The notes beneath the pieces were generated by a model. The model made no database searches and was not told the DNA's origin. It worked only from the letters and a program-made list of their open reading frames with translations. A DNA stretch of 64,000 nucleotides from Kofleriaceae bacterium. Its GTDB lineage: Bacteria; Myxococcota_A; Polyangia; Haliangiales; Haliangiaceae. The position numbers and the translations under genes are program-made. The stretch is taken from contig JACKDR010000020.1 of the NCBI GenBank assembly GCA_020633495.1, positions 62,001 to 126,000 of the forward strand. Reading direction: 5' to 3'. Below, piece after piece: positions 8,803 to 20,540 of the stretch (its first letter is position 1; each line of letters starts with the position of its first letter).

Positions 8803-10425
8803 ATGGCGCTGCCGGCCAGCGAATCCGGCCTCGTCGGCCAGACCCTCGACGGGCGCTACCGGATCGAGGCCCAGCTCGGCAAGGGCGGCATGGGCGCGGT
8901 GTACCGCGCGACCCACGTCCACCTCGAGCAGCGGGTCGCGATCAAGGTCCTGCGCCCGCACCTCGCCGGCGACCCGGTCGCGGCGCGACGCTTCGCCCGC
9001 GAGGCCAAGGGCACGTTCCGCCTCGACAGCGACCACGTGATCGCGGTCAGCGATTTCGGGGTCACGCCCGACGGCCTGCTCTACATGGTCATGGAGTACC
9101 TCGACGGCCGCACCGTGGCCGACGAGCTGGCCAGCGACGGCGTGCTGGCGCCGGCGCGCGCGGTCCACGTCGCCGCCCAGGTGTGCGAGGCCCTCACCGC
9201 GGCGCACCGGCTCGGCTTCCTCCACCGTGACCTCAAGCCCGACAACATCATGCTGATCCGGCGCGGCGGCGATCCCGACTGGGTCAAGGTACTCGACTTC
9301 GGGCTCGCCAAGCTGATCGAGGGCGCCGGCGGCACCGTGTTCTCGATGGCGGCGCTGACCCAGAAGGACCTGGTCTTCGGCACCCCGGAGTACATGGCGC
9401 CCGAGCAGGCCATGGGGCAGACGCTCGACGCCCGCGCCGATCTCTACGCGCTGGGCGCGACCCTGGTCGAGATGCTGACCGGGCGACCGCCGTTCATCGA
9501 CGACAGCCCGATGCGCCTGCTGGCCAAGCACGTCAAGGCGGAGCCGCCGTCGCTGGGCGAGCTGGCGCCGGCGCTGGCGCCGCTGATCGAGCTCGACCGG
9601 GTGGTCCGGCGCTGCCTGGCCAAGCGACCCGAGCTGCGGCCGAGCAGCGCCGACGAGCTGGCCGCGGAGCTGCGCACGCTCGTCGCGACGCTGCCGGCGA
9701 GCGCCGGCGGCGCCCGCGTGCCGGCCCAGGTCGCGACGTCGCAGACCGTCGACGTCGACATGGTGCCGCCGGCGGCGGCGTTCCCGTCGCCGTCGCCCGC
9801 GCCGGTGCTGCCGGCCCGGGCGGACCCGCCGGCGCCGCCGGCCCCGTTCGGCGAGGACACCCGCGGCGTCACCACGGCGGTGCCGCCGGGCCGGACCGGG
9901 CGGACCGCGGTGATCGCGATCGCCGCGGCGACGCTGGCGCTCGGCGCCGTGGTCGTGGTCGCGATGAGCCGGGGCCGCGGCTCACGAAGCGCTTCCGTAA
10001 GCACTTCCGGAGGCCGCGCCGCCGCGGCGACGCGGGACGCCAGGACAGCCGCGCCGGACGCCGCCGCGATCGTCGCGTCCGCGCCGGTGGACGCCGGGGC
10101 CGGCGCCGACGCCGCCGCGCCGCCGCCCGACGCCGGGCCACGCAAGGCGTCGAGCCACGACGACCGACCGCCGCCCGATCCCGCCCTCGCCTCCCACCTG
10201 GCCGCGGCCGAGGCGGCTCGCCGCGGCCACAACTGGCTGCGCCAGCTCGCCGAGGCGGACGCCGCGCTGTCGATCGACAGCCACCACCTGCGCGCGCGCT
10301 TCCTCGCCGGCGAGGCGCTCCTGGAGACCGGAGACGCCGCGAATGGTTGTAGGTACTTGCGCACAGCGCGCCGGCTGAGCGCGGCTCGGGCCATCCTTTC
10401 GTCAGGGCGGTGCCCGGCGGATTGA
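8803..10425 (+). CDS. Membrane-anchored Hanks-type Ser/Thr protein kinase
   Basis: 540 residues. The kinase domain spans about 14-290: glycine loop GKGGMGAVY, VAIK lysine, HRDLKPDNIML catalytic loop, DFG (VLDFGLAK) and MAPEQ in place of APE, so it should be active. A Pro/Ala-rich linker, one membrane helix near 370-385 (AVIAIAAATLALGAVVVVAM) and an Ala/Asp-rich periplasmic spacer follow. The last 85 residues look like a TPR pair (AAEAARRGHNWLRQLAEADAALS...ARFLAGEALLETGDAANG). The architecture is typical of myxobacterial transmembrane kinases in which the outside part may sense or bind a partner. It is followed 34 nt later by a pseudokinase gene, its most likely functional partner. Confidence 0.93.
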   Translation: MALPASESGLVGQTLDGRYRIEAQLGKGGMGAVYRATHVHLEQRVAIKVLRPHLAGDPVAARRFAREAKGTFRLDSDHVIAVSDFGVTPDGLLYMVMEYLDGRTVADELASDGVLAPARAVHVAAQVCEALTAAHRLGFLHRDLKPDNIMLIRRGGDPDWVKVLDFGLAKLIEGAGGTVFSMAALTQKDLVFGTPEYMAPEQAMGQTLDARADLYALGATLVEMLTGRPPFIDDSPMRLLAKHVKAEPPSLGELAPALAPLIELDRVVRRCLAKRPELRPSSADELAAELRTLVATLPASAGGARVPAQVATSQTVDVDMVPPAAAFPSPSPAPVLPARADPPAPPAPFGEDTRGVTTAVPPGRTGRTAVIAIAAATLALGAVVVVAMSRGRGSRSASVSTSGGRAAAATRDARTAAPDAAAIVASAPVDAGAGADAAAPPPDAGPRKASSHDDRPPPDPALASHLAAAEAARRGHNWLRQLAEADAALSIDSHHLRARFLAGEALLETGDAANGCRYLRTARRLSAARAILSSGRCPAD

Positions 10426-10451
10426 CCGCGCCGCGACTCCGTCCGTATCCT
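10422..10451 (+). promoter_or_regulatory. Candidate sigma-70 promoter before the pseudokinase gene
   Basis: TTGACC at 10422-10427 overlaps the kinase stop codon. An 18-nt spacer leads to TATCCT at 10446-10451, which ends 8 nt before ATG 10460. Both hexamers are close to consensus. Transcription would begin at or next to the start codon, giving a leaderless message independent of the kinase gene. Confidence 0.45.
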
Positions 10452-10459
10452 GGTCCCCG

Positions 10460-12232
10460 ATGAGCGCCAGCGCGGCATCCGGTCGCGTCCAGGCTCCCGC
10501 CCGCCTGGGCGCGGGGGCCAGTGTTGGAGGGGTCACGGTCACCGCCCCCCTTCGCCGGACCACCTTGGCCGACCTTTACCAGGCAGACGCCGGGGGCACG
10601 CCGTGCACCCTGATGGTCCTGCACGCCGAGCTCGGTCGCCTGCCCGCGGTGCGCGACGCCGTGCTCGACGCCGCCGCCCGCGCCGCCGCGGCCGGCGAGC
10701 ACAAGCACCTGGTCCGGACCCTGGGGTCCGGCGCCGAGGCCGATCGGGTCTGGGTCGTCACCGAGTCGCAGGACGGCAACTGCCTGCGCGACCTGCTCGA
10801 GCGCAAGCGGCAGAGCGGCGGCGGCGGCCTGCCCGCGCGCGGCGCCGGTAACCTGGTCGTCGGCGTCGCCGCGGCCATCGCCGCCGGCGGCGTCCACGGC
10901 GGCCTGTCGACCGAGTCGATCATCGTGTCGCGCAACGGCCGGGTCCGGGTCGGCGATCTGGCGCTGGGCGCCGGCGTCGCCGCCGCGGTCGCGGCCGGCG
11001 CGCTGCCGGCGCCCAGCAGCCTCGCCCCCGAGGTCGCGCGCGGCGCCGCGCCCGACGAGACCGCCGACGTCTACGCCCTCGGCGCCCTGCTCTACGAGGC
11101 CCTGGTCGGGCGCCCGCTCGAGCGCGGCGGCCCGCGGCCGTCGGAGGCGGTCGCCGGGCTGACCACGACGATCGACGAGATCATCGCGCGCACCTGCGCC
11201 GCCGATCCGGCGCGCCGCTTCGGCTCGGTCGAGGTGGTCAAGGAGCTGGTCGCCGACGCCCTGGGGCGCGGCGCCGCGGTCGAGGACGACGCCGCGGCGT
11301 CGGCGCACGGCGCGCCGCAGGCGATGCCGTCGCTGTCGGGGCAGATCGCGGCCCAGGCCGCGCCCGGCGCGGCGATCGGCGGCGGCGGCGGCGGCGGCGC
11401 GCTGGATCCGGTGCTCGCCGCGGCGCTCGCCGACTCCACCGAGAAGTGGCTGATCACCAAGGGGCGCCTCGACTACGGCCCGTTCTCGCTGCAGCAGGTC
11501 CTCGATCAGATCGAGACCGGGCAGATCGTCGCGGGTAACATCATCGTCGACAAGGACACCGGCGCGCGCACCGACGTCGGCGCCCACCCGCTGCTCGCGC
11601 CCATGGTCGACGCCGCGCGACAGCGCCTCGACGACGCCCGGCGCGCCCACGCCGAGGACGCCCACCAGACCAAGGAGAAGAAGCGCGGCGTCTTGCTGTT
11701 CGCCGGCCTCGCCGCGGTCGTGCTGGCGCTCGGCGCCGTGCTGTACCTGATCCTCGGCCGCGACCACGCCGAGAAGAAGCCCGACGAGGTCGCCGGCGTC
11801 GCCAAGCTCGGCGGCGCCTCGCTCGACGTCAAGATCAGCGAGCCCAAGAAGCCGGCGCCGGTCAAGCGCAGCGGCGGCAGCCGGTCCGGCGGCAAGCGCT
11901 CGAGCAGCGGCGGCGGCGGTGACGACGACGAGATGCTCGCGCTCGATCTGTCGGGCGACGACGACGCCACCGAGACCCTCGACATGGGCACGATCTTCGG
12001 CGTGTATTCGCGCTACGGTGGCCAGCTCGGCGGCTGTCTGTCGAAGACCGGCGCGGGCTACGCCAGCATCAGCATCATCATCGAAGGGAAGTCGGGCAAG
12101 GTGAACTGGGTGCGCGTCAACGGCCAGAAGGGCGGCGGGCTCTACGACTGCATCAACCGCGTCATGCGGTCGATGAAGTTCCCGTCCGTCAACGGCCCGC
12201 GCAGCCGCGCCGAGTTCGACATCTCCCGGTGA
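10460..12232 (+). CDS. Pseudokinase fused to GYF_2-like, TM and AgmX/TonB-like C-terminal domain
   Basis: 590 residues. Residues about 30-270 keep the kinase fold pattern but lose catalysis: the VAIK Lys becomes Met (CTLMVL), HRDLKPDN becomes HGGLSTES, and DFG becomes DLAL. The later APE and DVYALG motifs survive, so this is a pseudokinase. Residues about 330-385 (EKWLITKGRLDYGPFSLQQVLDQI) match the GYF_2 fold seen in bacterial membrane proteins. A single helix follows near 412-432. A Lys/Ser/Gly linker then leads to a C-terminal domain with SRYGGQLGGCLSKTG, VNWVRVNG and FPSVNGPRSRAEFDI, the AgmX/PglI-type TonB-like fold linked to gliding proteins. It probably relays a signal from the neighbouring kinase across the inner membrane. 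The next gene starts 4 nt downstream. Confidence 0.85.
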   Translation: MSASAASGRVQAPARLGAGASVGGVTVTAPLRRTTLADLYQADAGGTPCTLMVLHAELGRLPAVRDAVLDAAARAAAAGEHKHLVRTLGSGAEADRVWVVTESQDGNCLRDLLERKRQSGGGGLPARGAGNLVVGVAAAIAAGGVHGGLSTESIIVSRNGRVRVGDLALGAGVAAAVAAGALPAPSSLAPEVARGAAPDETADVYALGALLYEALVGRPLERGGPRPSEAVAGLTTTIDEIIARTCAADPARRFGSVEVVKELVADALGRGAAVEDDAAASAHGAPQAMPSLSGQIAAQAAPGAAIGGGGGGGALDPVLAAALADSTEKWLITKGRLDYGPFSLQQVLDQIETGQIVAGNIIVDKDTGARTDVGAHPLLAPMVDAARQRLDDARRAHAEDAHQTKEKKRGVLLFAGLAAVVLALGAVLYLILGRDHAEKKPDEVAGVAKLGGASLDVKISEPKKPAPVKRSGGSRSGGKRSSSGGGGDDDEMLALDLSGDDDATETLDMGTIFGVYSRYGGQLGGCLSKTGAGYASISIIIEGKSGKVNWVRVNGQKGGGLYDCINRVMRSMKFPSVNGPRSRAEFDISR

Positions 12233-12236
12233 CGTC

Positions 12237-15378
<3,142 letters not shown>

Positions 15379-15393
15379 CGGGGGTCGATGCGG

Positions 15394-15657
15394 TCAGTAG
15401 CCGGGACCCGCACCCTCGGGCTGGAAGCGGAACGCGGTCACGGCGTCGAGCTCGACGACGTAGCGCTCCTTGCGGGTGGTCGCGACCGTGGCCAGCTCGG
15501 CGCCGACCTCCAGCCGCGACACCCGGTCGACCACCAGGGTCTCGTCGCCCAGCGACAGGTAGACGGTGACGCCGAGCCCGGCCGGCACCACGTAGGCGTC
15601 GCCGTCCTTGGTCAGCCCGGAGCCTCCGAGCACCTCGATCAGGTTCTTGTGCAGCAT
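15394..15657 (-). CDS. Small conserved-looking hypothetical protein
   Basis: 87 residues, ATG 15657. No signal peptide or membrane helix. The sequence alternates short beta strands (GDAYVVPAGLGVTVYLSLGDETLVVDRVSRLEVGAELATVAT), which suggests a small beta barrel or an SH3-like fold, and ends in GAGPGY. Codon usage is typical for the region. A TAGACT hexamer (15667-15672 on the minus strand) ends 9 nt before the start. It faces away from the TPR lipoprotein gene and overlaps its GTG start by 9 nt; the 3' end converges with the HD hydrolase gene. Function unknown. Confidence 0.65.
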   Translation of the reverse strand: MLHKNLIEVLGGSGLTKDGDAYVVPAGLGVTVYLSLGDETLVVDRVSRLEVGAELATVATTRKERYVVELDAVTAFRFQPEGAGPGY

Positions 15658-16275
15658 GGCGGCGGAAGTCTACCACCGCGCCGCCGCCGGCCGTCCTGGC
15701 CGACCTGGCAGGTCGTGGCGGCGTGCGCGGCGCTGCTGGTCGGCTGCGGCGGCGCGGCGCCGCGCCCGGCGACGCCGTCGGCGGCGACCCGCGCCGCGGT
15801 GACCCGGGCCGAGGGCCACGAGCGGGCCCGGCGCCACGATCTGGCCCGCGCCGAGTACGAGCGCGCGATCGCCGACGCGCCCGACCGCGCCAGCGAGATC
15901 TACGCGCGCCTCGAGCTGGCGTCGCAGCTGGCGTTCTGGGGCGAGGTCGCGGGCGCGATCGACCAGCTCGAGCAGGTCCTCGCGCTCGATCCGTCGATCG
16001 CCCGCGCCTGGCACGACCTCGGCATCCTCCGCCACCACGCCGGCGACGACGCCGGGGCCCGCGCCGCGCTCGAGCGCGCGGTGACGCTGGCGCCCGAGGA
16101 CCCGCGGCCGCGCATCGCCCTGGCCGCGTTGCTGTGGCAGGGCGGCGACGCGGCGGCGGCGCGGGCCCAGTACCAGGCGCTGCTCGCGCTCGACCTGCCT
16201 GACGCGGTCCGTGACAAGGTCACCTGGGCGATCGGCGCGATCGACGCCCAGCAGGCCGCCGGTGGCACCCCGTAG
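15649..16275 (+). CDS. TPR-repeat lipoprotein
   Basis: 208 residues from GTG 15649. This start gives an Arg-rich n-region, the hydrophobic run VVAACAALLVGC and a lipobox Cys near residue 34. An ATG at 15656 is out of frame, and later GTG codons would cut off the signal. The mature part holds three to four TPR-like units (DLARAEYERAIADAPDRASEIYARLELA, GEVAGAIDQLEQVLALDPSIARAWHDLGILR, DDAGARAALERAVTLAPEDPRPRIALAALL). These probably form a periplasmic protein-protein scaffold. It precedes the HEAT-repeat gene by 62 nt. The start is the weakest part of the call. Confidence 0.75.
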   Translation: MQHGGGSLPPRRRRPSWPTWQVVAACAALLVGCGGAAPRPATPSAATRAAVTRAEGHERARRHDLARAEYERAIADAPDRASEIYARLELASQLAFWGEVAGAIDQLEQVLALDPSIARAWHDLGILRHHAGDDAGARAALERAVTLAPEDPRPRIALAALLWQGGDAAAARAQYQALLALDLPDAVRDKVTWAIGAIDAQQAAGGTP

Positions 16276-16325
16276 CCGGCCCCGGCGATCGCGCGCGGGC
16301 ACGGGCGGGGGCGGAGGTCGGGGTC

Positions 16326-16331
16326 TATACT
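16326..16331 (+). promoter_or_regulatory. -10-like hexamer TATACT
   Basis: TATACT ends 6 nt before ATG 16338 of the HEAT-repeat gene. No -35 of the TTGACA type is evident. This is one of the recurring TAnnnT hexamers next to start codons in this window. Confidence 0.35.
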
Positions 16332-16337
16332 CGCGGC

Positions 16338-18887
16338 ATGTTCCGCCGGGCCCTCGCGGTCGCTCTCCTGTCGCTGGCCCTGCCCGCCACCCCGGCCCAC
16401 GCCGGCTTCGACTGGCTGGGCCGCATCGATCTCGAAGCCGAGGACCTGCACAGCAGCGACGCCGGCAAGCGCCGCGCCGCGGTGCTCGCCCTCGCCGGCT
16501 TCGACGCCGAGCTGGCCAAGCCGTACCTGCTCGAGGCCCTCGACGACGACGACGACGAGGTCCGGCTCGAGGCCGGGCGCGCCCTCGGCCGCGGCAAGGT
16601 CGCCGAGGCCACCGGGCCCGTGATCGACTGGCTCGGCGACGTCGATCCCAAGATCCGCGCCGCCGCCGCCGACATCCTCGGCGACCTGGCCACGCCCGAG
16701 GGCACCCAGGCGCTGATCCGCTCGCTCGGCGACGCCGACGCCACGGTGCGGGTCCGCACCGTCCTGGCCCTGGGCAAGATCGGCAAGGCCGGGTCCGACG
16801 AGGTCGTCGTGCCGCTGGTGTCGCGTCTCGACGACGACAAGACCGACGTCCGGCGCGCCACCGTCGAGCAGCTCGAGGCGCTCGGCGATCGCCGCGCCGT
16901 GATCCCGCTGATCGCCACGCTCGACGACACGTCGCTGGACGTCCGCAAGGCCGCGATCAAGGCGCTCGGCGCGATCGGCGACGCCACCGCGGTGCCGGCG
17001 CTGATCCGCCTGCTCGACGATCCCGCCGAGGACGTCCGCGGCGCCGCGGTCGCGGCGCTGGGCAACCTCGGCGCCGCCGACGCCACCGAGGATCTGGTCG
17101 AGCGCCTGGGTAGCGGCTCCGACGCCTACCGCGGCAAGGTCGCGCTGGCGCTGGGCCAGATCGCGCGGGCCGGTGCCGGCGGCCGCGCCGCCGCGACCGC
17201 GGTGCGCTCGCTGGTCGAGGCGCTGGCGATCCCCAACCAGCGCAGCGCCGCGCGCGAGGCCCTCCGGGTGGCGGGCGCCGCCGCGGTGCCGGCGCTGATC
17301 GATCACCTCGACGGCCGCATCGGCGGCGATCCGCGCGAGGTCGTGATGCTGCTGCGCAGCGCCGCCGACGCGCGCGCCACCGCCGCGCTGGTCGCCGAGC
17401 TCGATCGCGGCCGGGTCCCGACCGCGACCGTGCTCGAGGCCCTGGCAGCGACCGGCGATCCCGACGCGATCGTCCCGGTGCTCGGCCTCACCGCCGACGA
17501 CGATCCCGAGCTGCGCCTGGCCGCGATGGAGGCCCTGCGCGGCCTGCTCGGCGACGACGCCCGCGCCGCCGACGTCCTGCTCGAGCGCCTCGACGACCAG
17601 GAGCTCGAGGTCCGGGTCCTGGCGATCGAGTACCTCGGCCTGCTCCACGCCAGCCGCGCCGTGCCGCGCCTCGCCGACCTGACCGCGGCCGGCAACCCGC
17701 ACCGGGTCCGGCTCGCCGCGATCGACGCGCTCGGCGAGATCGGCCTGCCCGAGGCGGCGCCGGCGCTGGTCACGGTGCTGCGCGAGGGTCCCGGCGAGCT
17801 GCACGGCGCCGCGGCGACCGCGCTGTCGTACCTCGCCAGCCCCGACACCGTCGAGGATCTGCTCGAGCTGGCGCGCGACGACCGGTCGAGCTCGCGCCAC
17901 CACGTCGTGCGCGCGCTGGGCGCGGTACTGCGCGGCCAGGCCGGCAGCAAGCCGGCGGTCCAGGCGCGCCGCCTGCTCGCCGACCTCGCCGAGGCCGGCA
18001 CCGCCGACGTCAGCACCGCCGCGATCGCGAGCCTCGCGGCGATCGGCGACCGCGCCGTCGAGCCCGGCCTGCTCGACCTGCTCGACGCCGGCGGCCCCGA
18101 CCGCCAGCGCGCCGCGGCGTGGGCGCTGGGCGAGCTCGGCGACCCGGCGGTCGTGCCGCAGCTGGTGCTCGCGCTCGACAGCAAGGACGATCGCGTCACC
18201 GCCGACGTCGCCTGGGCGCTCGGCGAGATCGCGGCGGCGTCGACCGAGGGCCGCGCGGCGGTGGTCGAGCACGGCCTGGCCGCGCTGGTGCGCGCCGCCA
18301 AGAAGGGCGGCTGGGCCACCGCGATCGACGCCACCGGGGCGCTGGCGCGGATCGCCGAGCCGTCGACCGCCGACGACCTCGGCAAGCTGATCCACCACCG
18401 GTCGAAGCTGGTCCGGGTCGACGCCGTGCTCGGCCTCGGCGCCCTGGCCGCCGCCGGCGCCGCGACCTCGACGACCCACGTCGCCGGCCTGGTCAGCCTG
18501 CTCGAGGGCGACACCAGCCCGCGGGTCCGCGAGGCCGCGGCGCGCACGCTCGGCCGCCTCGGCGCCGACGCCGACGGCGCCCGCGCCGCCCGCGCCGCGC
18601 TCGAGCACGCGGCCGCCACCGATCGCGACGACACGGTCAAGGCGACGGCCGCGGCCGCCCTCGCCGGCGAGCTGACCGCGCCGCCGCCGCGCGACGAGTG
18701 GCGAGTCTTCTACGTCGTCGACCCGACCGCCGACGACAAGCCGGTCAAGGCCGAGCCGTACTTCGTCCTCGGCGCCGACGGCCTGGCGTGGGCCACGTAC
18801 ACCGACGCGCGCGGCGACATCGTCACCGAGCACTTCCCCGCCGGCGACGCGATCGTGGCGCCGCAGTCGCGCGAGTCGGAGTACTGA
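16338..18887 (+). CDS. Secreted HEAT-repeat protein
   Basis: 849 residues with a signal peptide (FRRALAVALLSLALPATPAHA, cleavage near residue 22). Almost all of the rest, about 40-790, is HEAT/PBS-lyase-type repeats of about 30 residues with the recurring pattern VRLEAGRALG..., AVPALI.LLDDP..., VRGAAVAALGNLG. I count roughly 22-24 units. It ends in a 60-residue beta-like tail (WRVFYVVDPTADDKPVKAEPYF...) without repeats. HEAT solenoids bind other proteins, so an outer-membrane or periplasmic scaffold role is likely. The PBS-lyase-like consensus does not imply phycobilin chemistry. It follows the TPR lipoprotein in the same direction, and both are repeat scaffolds sent outside the cytoplasm. 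Confidence 0.88.
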   Translation: MFRRALAVALLSLALPATPAHAGFDWLGRIDLEAEDLHSSDAGKRRAAVLALAGFDAELAKPYLLEALDDDDDEVRLEAGRALGRGKVAEATGPVIDWLGDVDPKIRAAAADILGDLATPEGTQALIRSLGDADATVRVRTVLALGKIGKAGSDEVVVPLVSRLDDDKTDVRRATVEQLEALGDRRAVIPLIATLDDTSLDVRKAAIKALGAIGDATAVPALIRLLDDPAEDVRGAAVAALGNLGAADATEDLVERLGSGSDAYRGKVALALGQIARAGAGGRAAATAVRSLVEALAIPNQRSAAREALRVAGAAAVPALIDHLDGRIGGDPREVVMLLRSAADARATAALVAELDRGRVPTATVLEALAATGDPDAIVPVLGLTADDDPELRLAAMEALRGLLGDDARAADVLLERLDDQELEVRVLAIEYLGLLHASRAVPRLADLTAAGNPHRVRLAAIDALGEIGLPEAAPALVTVLREGPGELHGAAATALSYLASPDTVEDLLELARDDRSSSRHHVVRALGAVLRGQAGSKPAVQARRLLADLAEAGTADVSTAAIASLAAIGDRAVEPGLLDLLDAGGPDRQRAAAWALGELGDPAVVPQLVLALDSKDDRVTADVAWALGEIAAASTEGRAAVVEHGLAALVRAAKKGGWATAIDATGALARIAEPSTADDLGKLIHHRSKLVRVDAVLGLGALAAAGAATSTTHVAGLVSLLEGDTSPRVREAAARTLGRLGADADGARAARAALEHAAATDRDDTVKATAAAALAGELTAPPPRDEWRVFYVVDPTADDKPVKAEPYFVLGADGLAWATYTDARGDIVTEHFPAGDAIVAPQSRESEY

Positions 18888-18893
18888 CCGCGC

Positions 18894-19214
18894 TCACCGC
18901 ACCAGCCGGTGCAGCATCGCGCGCACGCGATCGAGCGGCTCCTCGACCGTCGCGCGCTCGGCCTCGGTGATGTAGCGCTTGGCGACCGCGATCCGCAGCG
19001 CGACCGTGACCTCGGCGGCGCTGCCCGCGGCCATCTCGTAGTGCCGTCTCCGGTCGCCATCTCGCCGCCGCCGCCCCTCGCCGAGGTTGAGCGCGACGCG
19101 CTCCGACGCGTCGGCGAGCTGGCTGGCCAGCGACCGGCTCTTCTGCCGGATCCGGCCCTCGACGGCGACCAGCCGCTCCAGGATCAACAGGGACATCTCG
19201 AGCGCATCGAACAT
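18894..19214 (-). CDS. Four-helix-bundle protein (S23/23S rRNA intervening-sequence family)
   Basis: 106 residues from ATG 19214, chosen because AGGAG lies just upstream on the minus strand and because the upstream in-frame extension is low-complexity repeat. The helical pattern MFDALEMSLLILERLVAVEGRIRQKSRSLASQLADASERVALNLGEG is the start of the four-helix-bundle family, including the ASERVALNLGEG motif (usually SIPSNIAEG). The second half (YEMAAGSAAEVTVALRIAVAKRY) matches the R-x-x-x-Y.AxGSxxEv block. The family was first found inside rRNA intervening sequences but commonly stands alone; its function is unknown. It converges with the HEAT-repeat gene (6-nt gap). Confidence 0.82.
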   Translation of the reverse strand: MFDALEMSLLILERLVAVEGRIRQKSRSLASQLADASERVALNLGEGRRRRDGDRRRHYEMAAGSAAEVTVALRIAVAKRYITEAERATVEEPLDRVRAMLHRLVR

Positions 19215-19626
19215 CGGGTTCTCCTCGGGCTTGGCCCGCCGCACCGTGCCGCTGGGCTCTCGCCCGCCGGCGCCGCACCCGCGCACGGGGCGTGACGAGC
19301 GCGACCACCACCGCCCGCGCTCTCCCGACCGCCCCATCCCCGGGGTCACCGCCCCGCGCAACCTCCACCGCTCACCGCGCTCGGCGCGACCCGGTGCGCG
19401 GAGCGGCGCAAGGGTGAGCCCAGCCGCACGGTGCGCACGGCCGCGCCGAGAGCACGCGTTCGGCCTCGACTGGGCCGTGCCCTGCCGCGGCTCCGGCACG
19501 CGGCACGCGGCACGCGGCTCCGGCACGCGGCACGCGGCACGCGGCTCCGGCACGCGGCCATCCGCTTCCGCCCCTCGCGCCCCTCGCGCCCCTCGCGCCC
19601 CCCCTCTCGCCCCTCTCGCCCTCCTG
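19215..19626. other. Gene-free low-complexity interval
   Basis: About 410 nt between the four-helix-bundle gene and the sigma factor gene. No convincing gene. It contains a 27-bp direct repeat, and then C-rich runs of the nonamer GCGCCCCTC (about 19566-19612). Open frames across it are only Arg/Pro-rich translations of the repeats. Confidence 0.6.
19489..19559. repeat. 27-bp direct repeat, 2.6 copies
   Basis: Two identical 27-nt units (19489-19515 and 19516-19542), followed by a partial third (19543-19559). Each unit begins GGCTCCGG and then carries three CACGCGG-like steps, so there is a 7-nt sub-repeat inside. The repeat lies between two genes and has no coding role. Confidence 0.9.
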
Positions 19627-20331
19627 CTACGCCGCCCGGCGGATGCCCCAGTCCTCGTTCGCGTACGCGCCCAGCTCCTGCTCCAGCTGCCGCCTCGCCC
19701 GGAACAGCCGCGACATCACCGTCCCGATCGGCACCTGCAGCGCGTCCGCGATGTCCTTGTACCGCTCACCGCGCAGGTCGGCGCGCTCGACCACCTCGCG
19801 GTAGTCGACCGACAGCTTGTTCAGCGCCCCCGACACCTCGTCGCCGAGCTGGTGCTCGACGATGGCGTCCTCGAGATCGCCGGTGGTGTCGTCGCTGGTG
19901 CCGTACAGCGCGGCGCGCGCGTCGCACGGGCACTCGCTGGCGAACCGCTGGTGACGCCGCCGCTTGCGGTAGCCGTTGATGAACGTGTTGGTGACGATGC
20001 GCAAGAGCCACGCCCGCACGTTGGAGCCCGGCTCGAAGCGCGCCCACGCCATCATCGCGCGCATCAGGGTCTCCTGGACCAGGTCGAGCGCGTCGTCGTG
20101 GTTGCGCGTCATCCGCAGCGCGGCGCCGTAGACCTCGCCCTGGTACGGCAGGCACGCCGCCGAGAACGCCAGGTGGTCGGCGGCGGCCGCGGCCGCGGCC
20201 GCGTCGGGATCGGCCGGCGCGCGGGTCGCGTCGGGCGCGGCCGGGCGGAGCACCTGTCGCGCCGCGGTCACCTGGCGGCGCACCAGGCGCGAGGAGGTGG
20301 GAGCGTCCGAGGGCGAAGCGTGCTTCGGCAT
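19627..20331 (-). CDS. Sigma-70 family RNA polymerase sigma factor (ECF type)
   Basis: 234 residues from ATG 20331; an upstream in-frame ATG at 20373 would add 14 residues. After an Ala-rich linker, region 2 is clear: YGAALRMTRNHDDALDLVQETLMRAMMAWARF, then the DNA-melting stretch SNVRAWLLRIVTNTFINGYRKRRR. Region 4 is LNKLSVDYREVVERADLRGERYKDIADALQVPIGTVMSRLFRARRQLEQEL, a full helix-turn-helix. The insert between the two holds CPCDAR. It belongs to the RpoE-like ECF group and directs RNA polymerase to a small regulon. No anti-sigma gene is adjacent, so control may be by another route. It is divergent from the HDOD gene, with about 210 nt between them. Confidence 0.92.
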   Translation of the reverse strand: MPKHASPSDAPTSSRLVRRQVTAARQVLRPAAPDATRAPADPDAAAAAAAADHLAFSAACLPYQGEVYGAALRMTRNHDDALDLVQETLMRAMMAWARFEPGSNVRAWLLRIVTNTFINGYRKRRRHQRFASECPCDARAALYGTSDDTTGDLEDAIVEHQLGDEVSGALNKLSVDYREVVERADLRGERYKDIADALQVPIGTVMSRLFRARRQLEQELGAYANEDWGIRRAA

Positions 20332-20540
20332 GCCTGGACCAAAAGCAACCGCGATGCCAGCCCGCCACGTCACCCAACCCGCGGATCTACGTGACTTTTT
20401 CAGGGGCGCGGGCGTGCGGACACACCCTGCGTTGCCAGGCTGACGCGAGCCCGGAGGGCCGCTGCCGATCTGGCAGGACCCCTCGGGGATCGATCGGGGG
20501 GACCATCAAGATCGCGACGGCCCGGCCGATCCTTCCGGTC

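Noticed and set aside
18894..19214. Part of an rRNA intervening sequence
   Set aside because: No rRNA sequence is adjacent; the gene stands alone.
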